This document shows positions 1-8,672 of a DNA stretch of 64,000 bases, in pieces (within the stretch, counting starts at the first letter, position 1; every line of letters starts with the position of its first letter). Both the position numbers and the translations under genes were made by a program. The notes under the pieces were generated by a model, which did no database searches, had not been told where the DNA came from, and was given only the letters and a program-made list of their open reading frames with translations. The DNA is from Chlorobaculum limnaeum (lineage in GTDB: Bacteria; Bacteroidota; Chlorobiia; Chlorobiales; Chlorobiaceae): positions 390,001 through 454,000 of the forward strand of contig NZ_CP017305.1 of assembly GCF_001747405.1 (NCBI RefSeq), written 5' to 3'.

Positions 1-745
1 CTGTCGCTACCTTGAAACTACCGGTCTGGTTGATCGAGGCAATGTTGGATTCTCCGCTCTGATCGACAGAAGCGTTGCACAAATAGGTGGATACCTGTTG
101 CACTGCGCTCTGGTTTCCTGAACCACTCTGCCGGATGATTATCTGATCTGAAGCGCCATACGTTTGGGTGATTATGGCTGAGTTGAAATCGCCTGTCTGG
201 GTTGAAGAGGCCATTTCCATGCCGGCATTATTTTCCTGCGTTATCGATGCATTATTGTTGCCGCCTTGCTGAATGATCGTTGCGACATCTCCTGTCAGAC
301 TGTTTTGAAAAATATAAGCACTGTTATTAAAGCCATATCCGTAGTCAGTGTTCTGGTCAATTAATGCATAGGCGTTTGTCGAGTTGAAATCCTGAATTAT
401 TGTTGCGTTACTGTTAAAACAATAATAACCTTCATAAACAAAGGCTGTACCATGATTGCCACTTTGCGTAACATTTACCTCATTATCGCCGCCATTCTGA
501 TAGAGAGAGGCATACTGATTTCCGTAACCGGCCTGGGTAATGAACGCGTGTTCATTCAAGGCGTCGTAATCCTGATATATCTCGGAGTAATTAGCGTTGA
601 AAATACCGCCATACTGTGTAATTTGGACGATATTCGTGTGACTGCCACTCATGTTATGGATAATGGCTTCATCAGCCATAACCGGATTTGACGAAAGCAG
701 TAAAACAGCAAGACCGGAAAGTTTCAACTTCATCTCTTGTAACAT
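1..745 (-). CDS. Curlin-repeat secreted protein, 3' end beyond window
   Basis: The minus-strand frame is open from an ATG at 745 to base 1 (248 codons), so the end of the gene lies outside the window. The start is supported by GAGGG about 7 nt upstream; a second in-frame ATG lies at 733. A signal peptide of about 25 residues ends near VMA-DE. The mature part is a run of degenerate 11-residue units of the type N-x-A-x-I-x-Q-x-G, rich in Asn, Gln, Ser and Gly, as in curlin (CsgA-type) amyloid subunits. The function inferred is an extracellular amyloid or adhesive fibre subunit. It lies downstream of a second curlin-repeat gene on the same strand, 160 bp away, so the two may be co-transcribed. 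No csgB, csgE, csgF or csgG is visible. Repeat type and signal peptide are clear; the exact role is inferred. Confidence 0.8.
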   Translation of the reverse strand, partial: MLQEMKLKLSGLAVLLLSSNPVMADEAIIHNMSGSHTNIVQITQYGGIFNANYSEIYQDYDALNEHAFITQAGYGNQYASLYQNGGDNEVNVTQSGNHGTAFVYEGYYCFNSNATIIQDFNSTNAYALIDQNTDYGYGFNNSAYIFQNSLTGDVATIIQQGGNNNASITQENNAGMEMASSTQTGDFNSAIITQTYGASDQIIIRQSGSGNQSAVQQVSTYLCNASVDQSGESNIASINQTGSFKVAT

Positions 746-850
746 GATTCCCTCTGGTTTCTCAGCTATTCGAATGGTTAGAACGAGCTGAACAATTAAA
801 AAACCGGATTTCAATACTCATCGATCTTCATTCTTCACAGCGTTTACTTT

Positions 851-890
851 CATGGAGACGGAACGCGAGTCGTCATTGCCCGTCTCCATG
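851..890 (-). other. Intergenic hairpin between the two curlin-repeat genes
   Basis: CATGGAGACGG at 851-861 pairs perfectly with CCGTCTCCATG at 880-890, an 11-bp stem just after the stop of the upstream curlin gene. There is no U-run on the minus strand, so it is more likely an mRNA-stabilising or attenuating hairpin than a simple terminator. Confidence 0.55.
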
Positions 891-905
891 AACAATCAAG
901 CTCAA

Positions 906-2405
906 TCAGTGCTGAGTAATTGAAAGGTTGTTGCCAGAACCGTTTTGAGTGATCGAAGCCACTTTGTTTGCGCCAATCTGATCGATGGTAGCCGTATTGC
1001 CGGAACCGTTCTGCGTAATGGTTGCCTGGCAGAAATTGCTTCCGAAGCTCTCAAAAGTGCCCTGCTCAATAGTCGCAGTGTTCGTATCGCCGTTCTGCGT
1101 GATCGTGGCTTGGTCATTGGAGCCGAAAAGCTGCCGGATGTTAGCGTTGTTAGCAGCGCCGCCACTCTGGGCGATGCTGGACTGTTCAGAACTGGTATTC
1201 AGCTGGCTGATGGAGGCGATATTGCTGTCGCTTTCCTGATTGATGCTGGCCGAATCAGATGCTCCGTTTTGAGAGATGTTGCCATTGTTGCCGAATCCAA
1301 TCTGGATAATGGAGGCATGTTCACTTGAGCCTCCCTGATCGATATTGCCTGAATTGCTATTTCCGTACTGCGAAATCGAGGCCTCACTCCAGGCCGTCTC
1401 CGTTTGATTAATATCAGCATTGTTATACGATCCCTCCTGCTCGATACTGGCACTACCATTTGCGCTGTTATTCTGTCCAATGAAGGCGCGGTTATTGCTA
1501 CCCGATAAGTAGTAATGGTAATTCTGCGATATAAACGCAGTGTTTGCATTGGAATAATTCTGTGCTATTTCCGTATAGTTGGAATTGGTTGCCTGATTGA
1601 CTGTCGCGATGTCAGCCGTGCCAGACCACTGACCAACCCATGCAAAGTTTGAAGAACCTCCCCATGCCTGAGCGATATAAATTTGCTCGCCGGTCGTAAA
1701 TGCCTGCCCTGCCCAGGCCTGGTTGTCTGAGCCTTGCTGGGAAATAGACGTGATGTCAGATTGACTTGGCCCAAAGTAAGTATCGGTATTTCCACCTTGA
1801 AGCGTTGTGGCCAGGTTCGAGTATCCATCCTGATAAAGGAATGCCTGATCGGCGTAAGTGCGATTCTGACTGATCGTTGCTTCATTTTCTCCGCCAGACT
1901 GGTTCACGGAGGCATTATCGGAAGTGCCGCCAATCTGGTTAATATACGCCGTGTTTTCACCGCTACTTGGCGAATAATAAGAACCGCTTGCGTACTGATT
2001 GATCTCGGCGTACTCTGCGGTTGAGCTGGCATCCTGTAAAATCGAAGCCGTGTTCGAGTACCCATACGTCTGCTGATGGATAAAAGCGTTACCGCCATTT
2101 CCGGATTGTGAGATGGTCGCGATATCATTGCTGCCGTTCTGGTAAATCAATGCATTCAGCCCTCCGGCAACAGTTCCATACTGCGTGATGGTCGCTGTTT
2201 CGCTGTCAGAATTTTCATCCTGATTGAGCGTCGCCGTATCGGCATTCATGCCGACGGTCTGGGTGATCGTTCCCGAACCGCCGATCCCATTCTGGGTACT
2301 CTTGGCTGTGTCACCGGAAATCAGCGCGGTGGCCGAAGCGTAAGGTGCGGTTGTTACTGACAGAATCGCAGCGAGAGCGAGAATTTTCAACTTGATTTTT
2401 TTCAT
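906..2405 (-). CDS. Curlin-repeat secreted protein (499 aa)
   Basis: A large curlin-type protein. The start chosen is the ATG at 2405, with AAGGA 7-8 nt upstream and a clear signal peptide (MKKIKLKILALAAILSV..., cleavage near ASA); the longer open frame upstream to 2495 reads through insertion-sequence DNA and is not used. The mature protein consists of several dozen half-repeats of about 11 residues (N-x-A-T-I-x-Q-x-G), ending NNLSITQH. Such repeats stack as beta-strands in curlin subunits (PF07012 type). CsgA itself is about 150 aa with five 22-residue repeats, so this protein is several times longer. It is probably secreted and surface-fibre forming (inference). An ISL3 element begins 20 bp upstream of the start codon, leaving the ribosome site but separating the gene from its original promoter. 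Confidence 0.85.
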   Translation of the reverse strand: MKKIKLKILALAAILSVTTAPYASATALISGDTAKSTQNGIGGSGTITQTVGMNADTATLNQDENSDSETATITQYGTVAGGLNALIYQNGSNDIATISQSGNGGNAFIHQQTYGYSNTASILQDASSTAEYAEINQYASGSYYSPSSGENTAYINQIGGTSDNASVNQSGGENEATISQNRTYADQAFLYQDGYSNLATTLQGGNTDTYFGPSQSDITSISQQGSDNQAWAGQAFTTGEQIYIAQAWGGSSNFAWVGQWSGTADIATVNQATNSNYTEIAQNYSNANTAFISQNYHYYLSGSNNRAFIGQNNSANGSASIEQEGSYNNADINQTETAWSEASISQYGNSNSGNIDQGGSSEHASIIQIGFGNNGNISQNGASDSASINQESDSNIASISQLNTSSEQSSIAQSGGAANNANIRQLFGSNDQATITQNGDTNTATIEQGTFESFGSNFCQATITQNGSGNTATIDQIGANKVASITQNGSGNNLSITQH

Positions 2406-2424
2406 GACAGGTTCCTTTGTCAAA

Positions 2425-3782
2425 GGCTCTTCGCAGAATTTAATGGGCTGGTAGTAAAAATGAGTGGCTTGGTGTAATTTATCCAAGAACGCCAAAACAC
2501 TAACCCCAACGTATGCCGAGCCTCATTACCCATTACCAGCAGTTATTAGGATTACCAGAAACATGGAAGGTGTCTGATGTCCGGCTGTCGACGTCCGGCC
2601 CCCGGATAGAAATCCATCTGGAGTATATCGGACCCAAAGTCGAATGCCCTGAATGCGGCAAGGCCGGACGAATTTATGACCTGGCGCCAGAACAACGGTG
2701 GCGGCATCTGGATACCATGGAGTACGAGACGCATCTGATAGCCAGGGTGCCTCGGTGTGAGTGCAAAGAGCACAGGATCAAGACAATTCAAGTTCCGTGG
2801 GCAACGCGCTATTCGCGCTACACCCTGAAGTTTGAAGCGCTTGCTGTCGAGTTGCTTCAGGAGTGTTCAAGCATTCAGTCGGCATCGAGGCTCTTGCGAT
2901 TGAACTGGCATGCAACCAACGAGATCATGAACCGTGCAGTTAAGCGAGGCCTGAGCCGCCGGAATAAGGAGGCGATTGCTCATCTTGGTCTTGATGAAAA
3001 GAGCTTCCGGGCAGGCCATCAGTATGTGACGATCCTGAACGACCTGAAAGGTGGCCGGGTACTTGAGGTGGTCCAGAGCCGAACGACCGATGGAGCAGAA
3101 GCGCTACTCCTCAGCTTTGAAGCATCGCAACGCCAGGGTGTGAAATCGATCTCGATGGATATGTGGAAACCCTTCGCGATTGCTGCCAAAAAGCATCTGC
3201 CGCAGGCCGATATTGTGCATGACCGTTTCCATATCAGCAAATATCTGAACGAGGCGGTCGACACGGTTCGTCGCCAAGAGTCCCGTCAACTTCATCATGC
3301 AGGGGACAGGACTCTGATTGGCTCGAAATTCACCTGGCTGCGCAATCCGGAGAACATGACGGAAAGCCAGCGGACAAGCTTTGATCAATTGATGGCCTGT
3401 GAGCTGAAAACCGGAAAAGCCTGGTCGATGAAGAACATGTTTCGGGAGTTCTGGCGGCTGGGTTGTCGAGAGAGTGCAAGCTTCTTTTTCGATTACTGGT
3501 CTGAACGCGTTGACCAGTTAGCGTTGAAACCCATGATCAAGGTCAAAGAGCTGCTGAAGCGGCATCTCGACAACATCCTGAACTATTTCGAGCACGAAAT
3601 GACCAACGCAGTTTCCGAAGGTCTGAACAGCAAGATCCAGTTGTACAAAGCATCGGCCCGTGGGTTCCACAGCTTTCACAGCTACCGCATAAGGATTTTG
3701 TTTTACTGTGGAAAGCTCAACATGGCTATTACCGGTTGACGTAATTGCTGACGAGCGTTACCATTAAATCTTACGAAGAACC
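2425..3782 (+). mobile_element. ISL3-family insertion sequence, copy 1 (1358 bp)
   Basis: Left end GGCTCTTCGCAGAATTTAAT at 2425; the right end at 3782, read in reverse, begins GGTTCTTCGTAAGATTTAAT, so the imperfect terminal inverted repeats match at 18 of 22 positions. The element is flanked by a perfect 8-bp direct repeat TTGTCAAA (2417-2424 and 3783-3790), the duplication size expected for ISL3. It encodes one transposase. A nearly identical copy of exactly the same length lies at 5198-6555 in the same orientation. It has inserted in the leader of the curlin-repeat gene at 906-2405. Confidence 0.95.
2513..3739 (+). CDS. ISL3-family transposase (copy 1)
   Basis: 408 aa, the usual length for ISL3 transposases. 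An N-terminal zinc-finger region is visible (CPECG near residue 43, then CECKEH), followed by a helix-turn-helix-like part and the DDE catalytic core: Asp in LGLDEKSF (about 163), Asp in SISMDMW (about 217), and Glu in NAVSEGLNSK near the C-terminus. It catalyses transposition of the surrounding element. It differs from copy 2 at only three residues (Thr/Met, Gln/Lys and Tyr/Ser, all in the first quarter), so both appear intact and recently moved. It is transcribed away from the curlin gene. Confidence 0.95.
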   Translation: MPSLITHYQQLLGLPETWKVSDVRLSTSGPRIEIHLEYIGPKVECPECGKAGRIYDLAPEQRWRHLDTMEYETHLIARVPRCECKEHRIKTIQVPWATRYSRYTLKFEALAVELLQECSSIQSASRLLRLNWHATNEIMNRAVKRGLSRRNKEAIAHLGLDEKSFRAGHQYVTILNDLKGGRVLEVVQSRTTDGAEALLLSFEASQRQGVKSISMDMWKPFAIAAKKHLPQADIVHDRFHISKYLNEAVDTVRRQESRQLHHAGDRTLIGSKFTWLRNPENMTESQRTSFDQLMACELKTGKAWSMKNMFREFWRLGCRESASFFFDYWSERVDQLALKPMIKVKELLKRHLDNILNYFEHEMTNAVSEGLNSKIQLYKASARGFHSFHSYRIRILFYCGKLNMAITG

Positions 3783-4980
3783 TTGTCAAAAAAGTTAGGG
3801 TTGATTGAAAAAAAAGTTAGTGTATACAATATTAATACTGCAAGGTGGTGGGGCTGACTTGAATATTACTCTTAATGTATTGGCGAAGGTACGACCGGGA
3901 ATGTTTTGCAATGTTGCAAGAACGAAAAAAAGAGACTGCCAGTGTAACGAATTATGCAAAGCTTATCTTATTAAGTTGATGGAAAAGTGACAAACGAGTG
4001 CTTTTTTGGTTACAAATCTTTAAACAGTCTTTCATCTGTTCGAATAGAGGTGTGATTCAAAAAGGATTATCAGTTTAGCCTGTAAGTTAACAAGATTAAT
4101 ATATTATAAGGCTAAATTTATCTCGTTTTCTTTATTTCTTGACTATAGTATAAAAAATCCTGTTCATTTTTGCATCATTTTTGCACCAATTTGGTGATTT
4201 TTTATCTAATGTTAATTTTAAAGTATGTTATTCATGTAATTCTGTATATAACCAAGTACATAACTCTGGCTTTTGGATGTGGCGTTGACTTTTGGATGTA
4301 TTGTGCTCTATAAAGCAAAGTTATATGTAAAAAAAAGTTTGTAATAGATTGATAGTTAAGCCGAGAAAAAAGTGATTTGTATAAACATTTTCGAATAATT
4401 TTTGTGAGGTATTTAAAGAAATATTTCTTTTATGTGAAGCATTGCCGTTATTATTGCGTCAATGAACAGGCCGCGTAGCGACTCAATAACAAGGGGATGC
4501 TGAGTGCGGTAAAGCGGCTTATCCGTCAGTTCCGAATGCCGTCAAGAATGCTGTCTTCTCATTATTCTACAAGGGTCTACTGGATTCTGTCAAGTAAATG
4601 CAAACAGACTGACGGGTTGAACAACGTCTCTAAGCAGTTGAGTGCCGAAGAGTGCAATGGTTGAGTTGGTAAACGTAGCGTAGTCGTGGCCTTCGTTAAA
4701 AATTCTTCTTGCCAGACAAGGCGGAATCCGGACAAGGCTCTATGGCAAATACTATCTGGCCGTCAGAACGAACTGGTTATGCTCTGATATCGATTTTATA
4801 CGGTGCTTTGGTTTTTCGATATGAAGTATTCTATTTATCAATATTTATGTGCAATACGGATGACCGCCGTATCGAGGTGCATTCGTTGCGGGCGCTGACT
4901 GAACATCAAAGTCAGGAGCGGGTCTTTGCGCATCGCAGTTCAGACGGCCACGAGCAGGCAGTTCGTCAGTGGTTGACCGG

Positions 4981-5133
4981 ATGCACTACCAGACCCCGCA
5001 TAAATACGAATGCGCCACCGATGACGTACACCTCTCCGCAGTCCTGCTCACGTTGGATGTGGAGACCGGCAAGGCCGTCGGGATCGAGAGGATTTTCTAT
5101 CCCGAGTTCGAGACGACGGTGCCGCAGGGGTGA
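4981..5133 (+). pseudogene. Unrecognised C-terminal gene fragment
   Basis: A 50-residue frame (MHYQTPHKYECATDD... ending FETTVPQG) with normal core codon use and a plausible protein-like composition, but with no ribosome site and no intact upstream part. Just upstream, another frame reads a protein-like stretch (DDRRIEVHSLRAL...), suggesting a frameshifted remnant. I do not recognise the family. It is probably the decayed end of a gene in a region disturbed by insertion sequences. Confidence 0.35.
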
Positions 5134-5149
5134 GTTTCTTCAATCTTCT

Positions 5150-5176
5150 GTAGGGGCAGACCTGCGTGTCTGCCCT
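5150..5176. repeat. GTAGGGGC palindromic repeat, copy 1
   Basis: GTAGGGGCAGACCTGCGTGT followed by CTGCCCT forms a short hairpin of the same type as copies at 18256, 26488, 52755, 52806 and 62324. It is a REP-like dispersed element. Confidence 0.7.
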
Positions 5177-5197
5177 TCCGGGATGTTTAAAAAAGAA

Positions 5198-6555
5198 GGC
5201 TCTTCGCAGAATTTAATGGTCTGGTAGTAAAAATGAGTGGCTTGGTGTAATTTATCCAAGAACGCCAAAACACTAACCCCAACGTATGCCGAGCCTCATT
5301 ACCCATTACCAGCAGTTATTAGGATTACCAGAAACATGGAAGGTGTCGGATGTCCGGCTGTCGATGTCCGGCCCCCGGATAGAAATCCATCTGGAGTATA
5401 TCGGACCCAAAGTCGAATGCCCTGAATGCGGCAAGGCCGGACGAATTTATGACCTGGCGCCAGAACAACGGTGGCGGCATCTGGATACCATGGAGTACGA
5501 GACGCATCTGATAGCCAGGGTGCCTCGGTGTGAGTGCAAAGAGCACAGGATCAAGACAATTAAAGTTCCGTGGGCAACGCGCTCTTCGCGCTACACCCTG
5601 AAGTTTGAAGCGCTTGCTGTCGAGTTGCTTCAGGAGTGTTCAAGCATTCAGTCGGCATCGAGGCTCTTGCGATTGAACTGGCATGCAACCAACGAGATCA
5701 TGAACCGTGCGGTTAAGCGAGGCCTGAGCCGCCGGAATAAGGAGGCGATTGCTCATCTTGGTCTTGATGAAAAGAGCTTCCGGGCAGGCCATCAGTATGT
5801 GACGATCCTGAACGACCTGAAAGGTGGCCGGGTACTTGAGGTGGTCCAGAGCCGAACGACCGATGGAGCAGAAGCGCTACTCCTCAGCTTTGAAGCATCG
5901 CAACGCCAGGGTGTGAAATCGATCTCGATGGATATGTGGAAGCCCTTCGCGATTGCTGCCAAAAAGCATCTGCCGCAGGCCGATATTGTGCATGACCGTT
6001 TCCATATCAGCAAATATCTGAACGAGGCGGTCGACACGGTTCGTCGCCAAGAGTCCCGTCAACTTCATCATGCCGGGGACAGGACTCTGATTGGCTCGAA
6101 ATTCACCTGGCTGCGCAATCCGGAGAACATGACGGAAAGCCAGCGGACAAGCTTTGATCAATTGATGGCCTGTGAGCTGAAAACCGGAAAAGCCTGGTCG
6201 ATGAAAAACATGTTTCGGGAGTTCTGGCGGCTGGGTTGTCGAGAGAGTGCAAGCTTCTTTTTCGATTACTGGTCTGAACGCGTCGACCAGTTAGCGTTGA
6301 AACCCATGATCAAGGTCAAAGAGCTGCTGAAGCGGCATCTCGACAACATCCTGAACTATTTCGAGCACGAAATGACCAACGCAGTTTCCGAAGGTCTGAA
6401 CAGCAAGATCCAGTTGTACAAAGCATCGGCCCGTGGGTTCCACAGCTTTCACAGCTACCGCATAAGGATTTTGTTTTACTGTGGAAAGCTCAACATGGCT
6501 ATTACCGGTTGACGTAATTGCTGACGAGCGTTACCATTAAATCTTACGATGAACC
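5198..6555 (+). mobile_element. ISL3-family insertion sequence, copy 2 (1358 bp)
   Basis: Same ends, length and orientation as copy 1, with one extra substitution in the right terminal repeat. Flanked by a perfect 8-bp direct repeat AAAAAGAA (5190-5197 and 6556-6563). Because each copy has its own target duplication, the two arose by separate insertions and do not form a composite transposon that moved as one unit. Confidence 0.95.
5286..6512 (+). CDS. ISL3-family transposase (copy 2)
   Basis: 408 aa and identical to the transposase of copy 1 except for three substitutions. The zinc-finger cysteines and the Asp, Asp and Glu of the catalytic core are all retained, so it is likely active and may act on both copies. 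The start at the ATG of MPSLITHYQQ matches copy 1 and lies 88 bp inside the left end. Confidence 0.95.
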   Translation: MPSLITHYQQLLGLPETWKVSDVRLSMSGPRIEIHLEYIGPKVECPECGKAGRIYDLAPEQRWRHLDTMEYETHLIARVPRCECKEHRIKTIKVPWATRSSRYTLKFEALAVELLQECSSIQSASRLLRLNWHATNEIMNRAVKRGLSRRNKEAIAHLGLDEKSFRAGHQYVTILNDLKGGRVLEVVQSRTTDGAEALLLSFEASQRQGVKSISMDMWKPFAIAAKKHLPQADIVHDRFHISKYLNEAVDTVRRQESRQLHHAGDRTLIGSKFTWLRNPENMTESQRTSFDQLMACELKTGKAWSMKNMFREFWRLGCRESASFFFDYWSERVDQLALKPMIKVKELLKRHLDNILNYFEHEMTNAVSEGLNSKIQLYKASARGFHSFHSYRIRILFYCGKLNMAITG

Positions 6556-6636
6556 AAAAAGAATTGGTGAAATCGCGAGTTCAGGGTCTTACCTCAATGA
6601 CTCATGGATACTAAATGTGTATCTGTGATAAGTTGA

Positions 6637-7182
6637 TTAGAATTTAACTATATCTTTGCACCACTCAGAATAAAGCGTACAGGATTTGCTTTTTATGTAT
6701 TTATAGTATAAATCACATTGAGCATCAAAACCTATTTCTTGTTGTTGTTTACTCCAAAATTGATGTTCTTTTTGCTTTATGTTTTGCGTGTAGATTACTG
6801 ATCTGAAACAATTAAGTCGCCACGATTCCTTGCGTAGGTTAACGGACTTTGATGAACCTTTTCTGTTTGGCATTAGACCAATTTGTGTGAAAGAGACTCT
6901 AATTAAAGTTCCTGCAAGAGTAGCAATGATTTCATCAATCGCTTTATCTCCTTCAATTCTTTTGATCCCAGCGGCTAATAACTTGTCAATCTCTTGTCTC
7001 CATTCAGTGTCGCAAACATCAACGCTTTCAGAAATGGAGACCTGAATGGCTTTTAATGTCTTTACTGCATACTTTCTCCAAGTGGGCACATGATTTGACT
7101 CTTTTAGTGCATACCAAGAATCACTACCAAATAGCTCTTCAATAGCAGATTTTAAAACCAGATACTTTGTATACTTGTTCAT
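6637..7182 (-). CDS. Hypothetical protein, AT-rich
   Basis: 181 aa, starting MNKYTKYLVLKSAIEELFGS and ending CKDIVKF. I do not recognise the family. It is mixed helical in look, has no signal peptide or membrane segment, and has several Trp and Cys residues without a clear metal motif. Its base composition is much more AT-rich than fbp next door, which suggests acquisition by transfer. It lies between IS copy 2 (82 bp away) and the fbp terminator. No clear ribosome site precedes the ATG. The length and lack of repeats make a real gene likely, but function is unknown. Confidence 0.55.
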   Translation of the reverse strand: MNKYTKYLVLKSAIEELFGSDSWYALKESNHVPTWRKYAVKTLKAIQVSISESVDVCDTEWRQEIDKLLAAGIKRIEGDKAIDEIIATLAGTLIRVSFTQIGLMPNRKGSSKSVNLRKESWRLNCFRSVIYTQNIKQKEHQFWSKQQQEIGFDAQCDLYYKYIKSKSCTLYSEWCKDIVKF

Positions 7183-7410
7183 GGGTAGTTATTTATTAGT
7201 CTTCGATATAGTTTTTGATTCTTTCTATAGCAGAATTTGAACAGAATGAATTCTTCATAATCATACTTTAATGGGCTTTTTTGCTGTCGAGGTACTTCGC
7301 TTCTTGGAAGTAGATGCATTCTGACATAACGTCTTTTTTCAGAATATACCATCTGCCATGAACGATTCAGCAGTGATGGACGAAAAAATCCGATTTCGAT
7401 CCAGAAAACA

Positions 7411-7440
7411 AAAAACCCCAACCAATCGGCTGGGGTTTTT
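7411..7440 (-). terminator. Rho-independent terminator of fbp
   Basis: CCCCAACCAATCGGCTGGGG (7416-7435) forms a hairpin flanked by A5 and T5, 28 bp after the fbp stop. It could act in both directions. Confidence 0.85.
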
Positions 7441-7467
7441 CGTTATCCGACAAATCTGAAATAAATC

Positions 7468-8469
7468 CTACCTCTTTCCCTGCTCGAACTCTTCGGCGAT
7501 GAGCACGTCGTGCTTGCTGCCGATGTAGAGCGGGGTGCGCTGGTGCAGCTCTTCGGGCTGGATGTCGAGGATCCGGCGCTCGCCGTCCGTGGCGCGGCCT
7601 CCGGCCTGTTCGCAGATGAAGGCCATCGGGTTGGCTTCGTACATCAGGCGGAGCTTGCCGTTTTTGTGCTTCTTCGTGGCCGGATAGATGAACACTCCGC
7701 CGGTCAGCAGGTTGCGGTGGAAGTCCGCTACGAACGAGCCGATGTAGCGGGTGCTGTACGGGCGCCCCGTTGCCTTGTCCTCCTCCTTCAGATAGTCGAG
7801 GAAGCGCTTCGTGCCCTCGTTGAATTCGTGCCACGAGCCTTCGTTGGCCGAGTAGTATTTTCCCCGCTCCGGCGTTACGATGTTCTCGTGCGAGAGCAGG
7901 AACTCGCCGATGGTCGGGTCGTAGGTGAAACCGTGCACGCCGTGGCCGGTCGTATAGACCATCACCACCGAAGAGCCGTAGATGACGTATCCGGCGGCAA
8001 TCTGCTCGGCTCCTTTCTGAAGACAGTCATCGAGACTCGCCTTGCCGGGGTCGTCGCTCTTGATGCGGTAGATCGAGAAGATGGTGCCGACGCTGACGTT
8101 CACGTCGATGTTCGACGAGCCGTCGAGCGGGTCGAAGAGCAGCACGTAGTTGCCGGTATCGTTTTTGGGCGGCACGATGACGCTGTCGTTCTCTTCGGAG
8201 CCCATGAGCGCGAAGCGCCCGTGCTGGCCGATGGCGCTGATGATTTTTTCGTTGGCGAACAGGTCGAGCTTCTTGACCTCTTCGCCCTGCACGTTGGTTG
8301 TTCCTGCAAGGCCGAGAATGTCGGCCAGGCCTGCCCGCACAACTTCGCGCCGGACAAGCTTTGCCGCGAAGGCGACATCGTGCAACAGATCCGTCACTTC
8401 GTGGTTGACTTCCGGGTAGAGTTTCTGCTGCTGGAGAAAGTGGCTTTCGATGGTGGTGAGTTTGTTCAT
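7468..8469 (-). CDS. fbp: Fructose-1,6-bisphosphatase, class I
   Basis: 333 aa, the usual length of class I FBPases. It hydrolyses fructose 1,6-bisphosphate to fructose 6-phosphate in cytoplasmic gluconeogenesis, needed when carbon is fixed through the reductive TCA cycle. Visible motifs are the metal-binding [15 protein letters not shown] (about residues 112-126), the upstream GSEEND acidic motif, and the substrate-binding [13 protein letters not shown] near the C-terminus. The start is the ATG at 8469. It is a single gene, divergent from recJ across 200 bp and followed by its own terminator. Confidence 0.97.
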   Translation of the reverse strand: MNKLTTIESHFLQQQKLYPEVNHEVTDLLHDVAFAAKLVRREVVRAGLADILGLAGTTNVQGEEVKKLDLFANEKIISAIGQHGRFALMGSEENDSVIVPPKNDTGNYVLLFDPLDGSSNIDVNVSVGTIFSIYRIKSDDPGKASLDDCLQKGAEQIAAGYVIYGSSVVMVYTTGHGVHGFTYDPTIGEFLLSHENIVTPERGKYYSANEGSWHEFNEGTKRFLDYLKEEDKATGRPYSTRYIGSFVADFHRNLLTGGVFIYPATKKHKNGKLRLMYEANPMAFICEQAGGRATDGERRILDIQPEELHQRTPLYIGSKHDVLIAEEFEQGKR

Positions 8470-8672
8470 CAGAGGAATCGTTCAGGAGTTTGAGAGGCGG
8501 CCGGTCCAGCCTGGTGCTGCCGTGCCGATATACAGGAACGCCTTGAAATCTATGCTATTTTCAAGCCTCTTCCAACGCCACGTGATTCCGGTTTCGAAAA
8601 CTGTTTTTTTGTTAAGAAACGATGAATAATCTGTACATTCACCGACCATTTTCCTGACTCAAGGATTCATTC

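Larger units (their letters stand above)
3791..5197. other. AT-rich intergenic region between the two ISL3 copies
   Basis: About 1.4 kb with no convincing complete gene. The first 700 bp are strongly AT-rich and should contain the displaced promoter region of the curlin gene, next to the right end of IS copy 1. From about 4480 the composition becomes closer to the core genome and contains broken reading frames, including the fragment at 4981-5133, which look like relics of lost genes. A short palindromic repeat lies at 5150-5176. Confidence 0.7.

Noticed and set aside
2406-2495. N-terminal extension of the curlin protein (30 codons)
   Set aside because: It reads through insertion-sequence DNA; the same 90 bp lies at the left end of IS copy 2, and the ATG at 2405 has a ribosome site and signal peptide.
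3805-3990. Small 61-aa gene after IS copy 1
   Set aside because: Low-complexity start, no ribosome site, no family resemblance, and it overlaps the probable curlin leader on the other strand.
4709-5227. 172-aa open frame before IS copy 2
   Set aside because: It joins fragments of different frames and runs into the palindromic repeat and IS end; it does not look like a folded protein.
2425-6555. Composite transposon made of the two ISL3 copies
   Set aside because: Each copy has its own distinct 8-bp duplication, so they inserted separately.
7179-7421. 80-aa minus-strand open frame
   Set aside because: It overlaps the fbp terminator hairpin and has no recognisable protein features.
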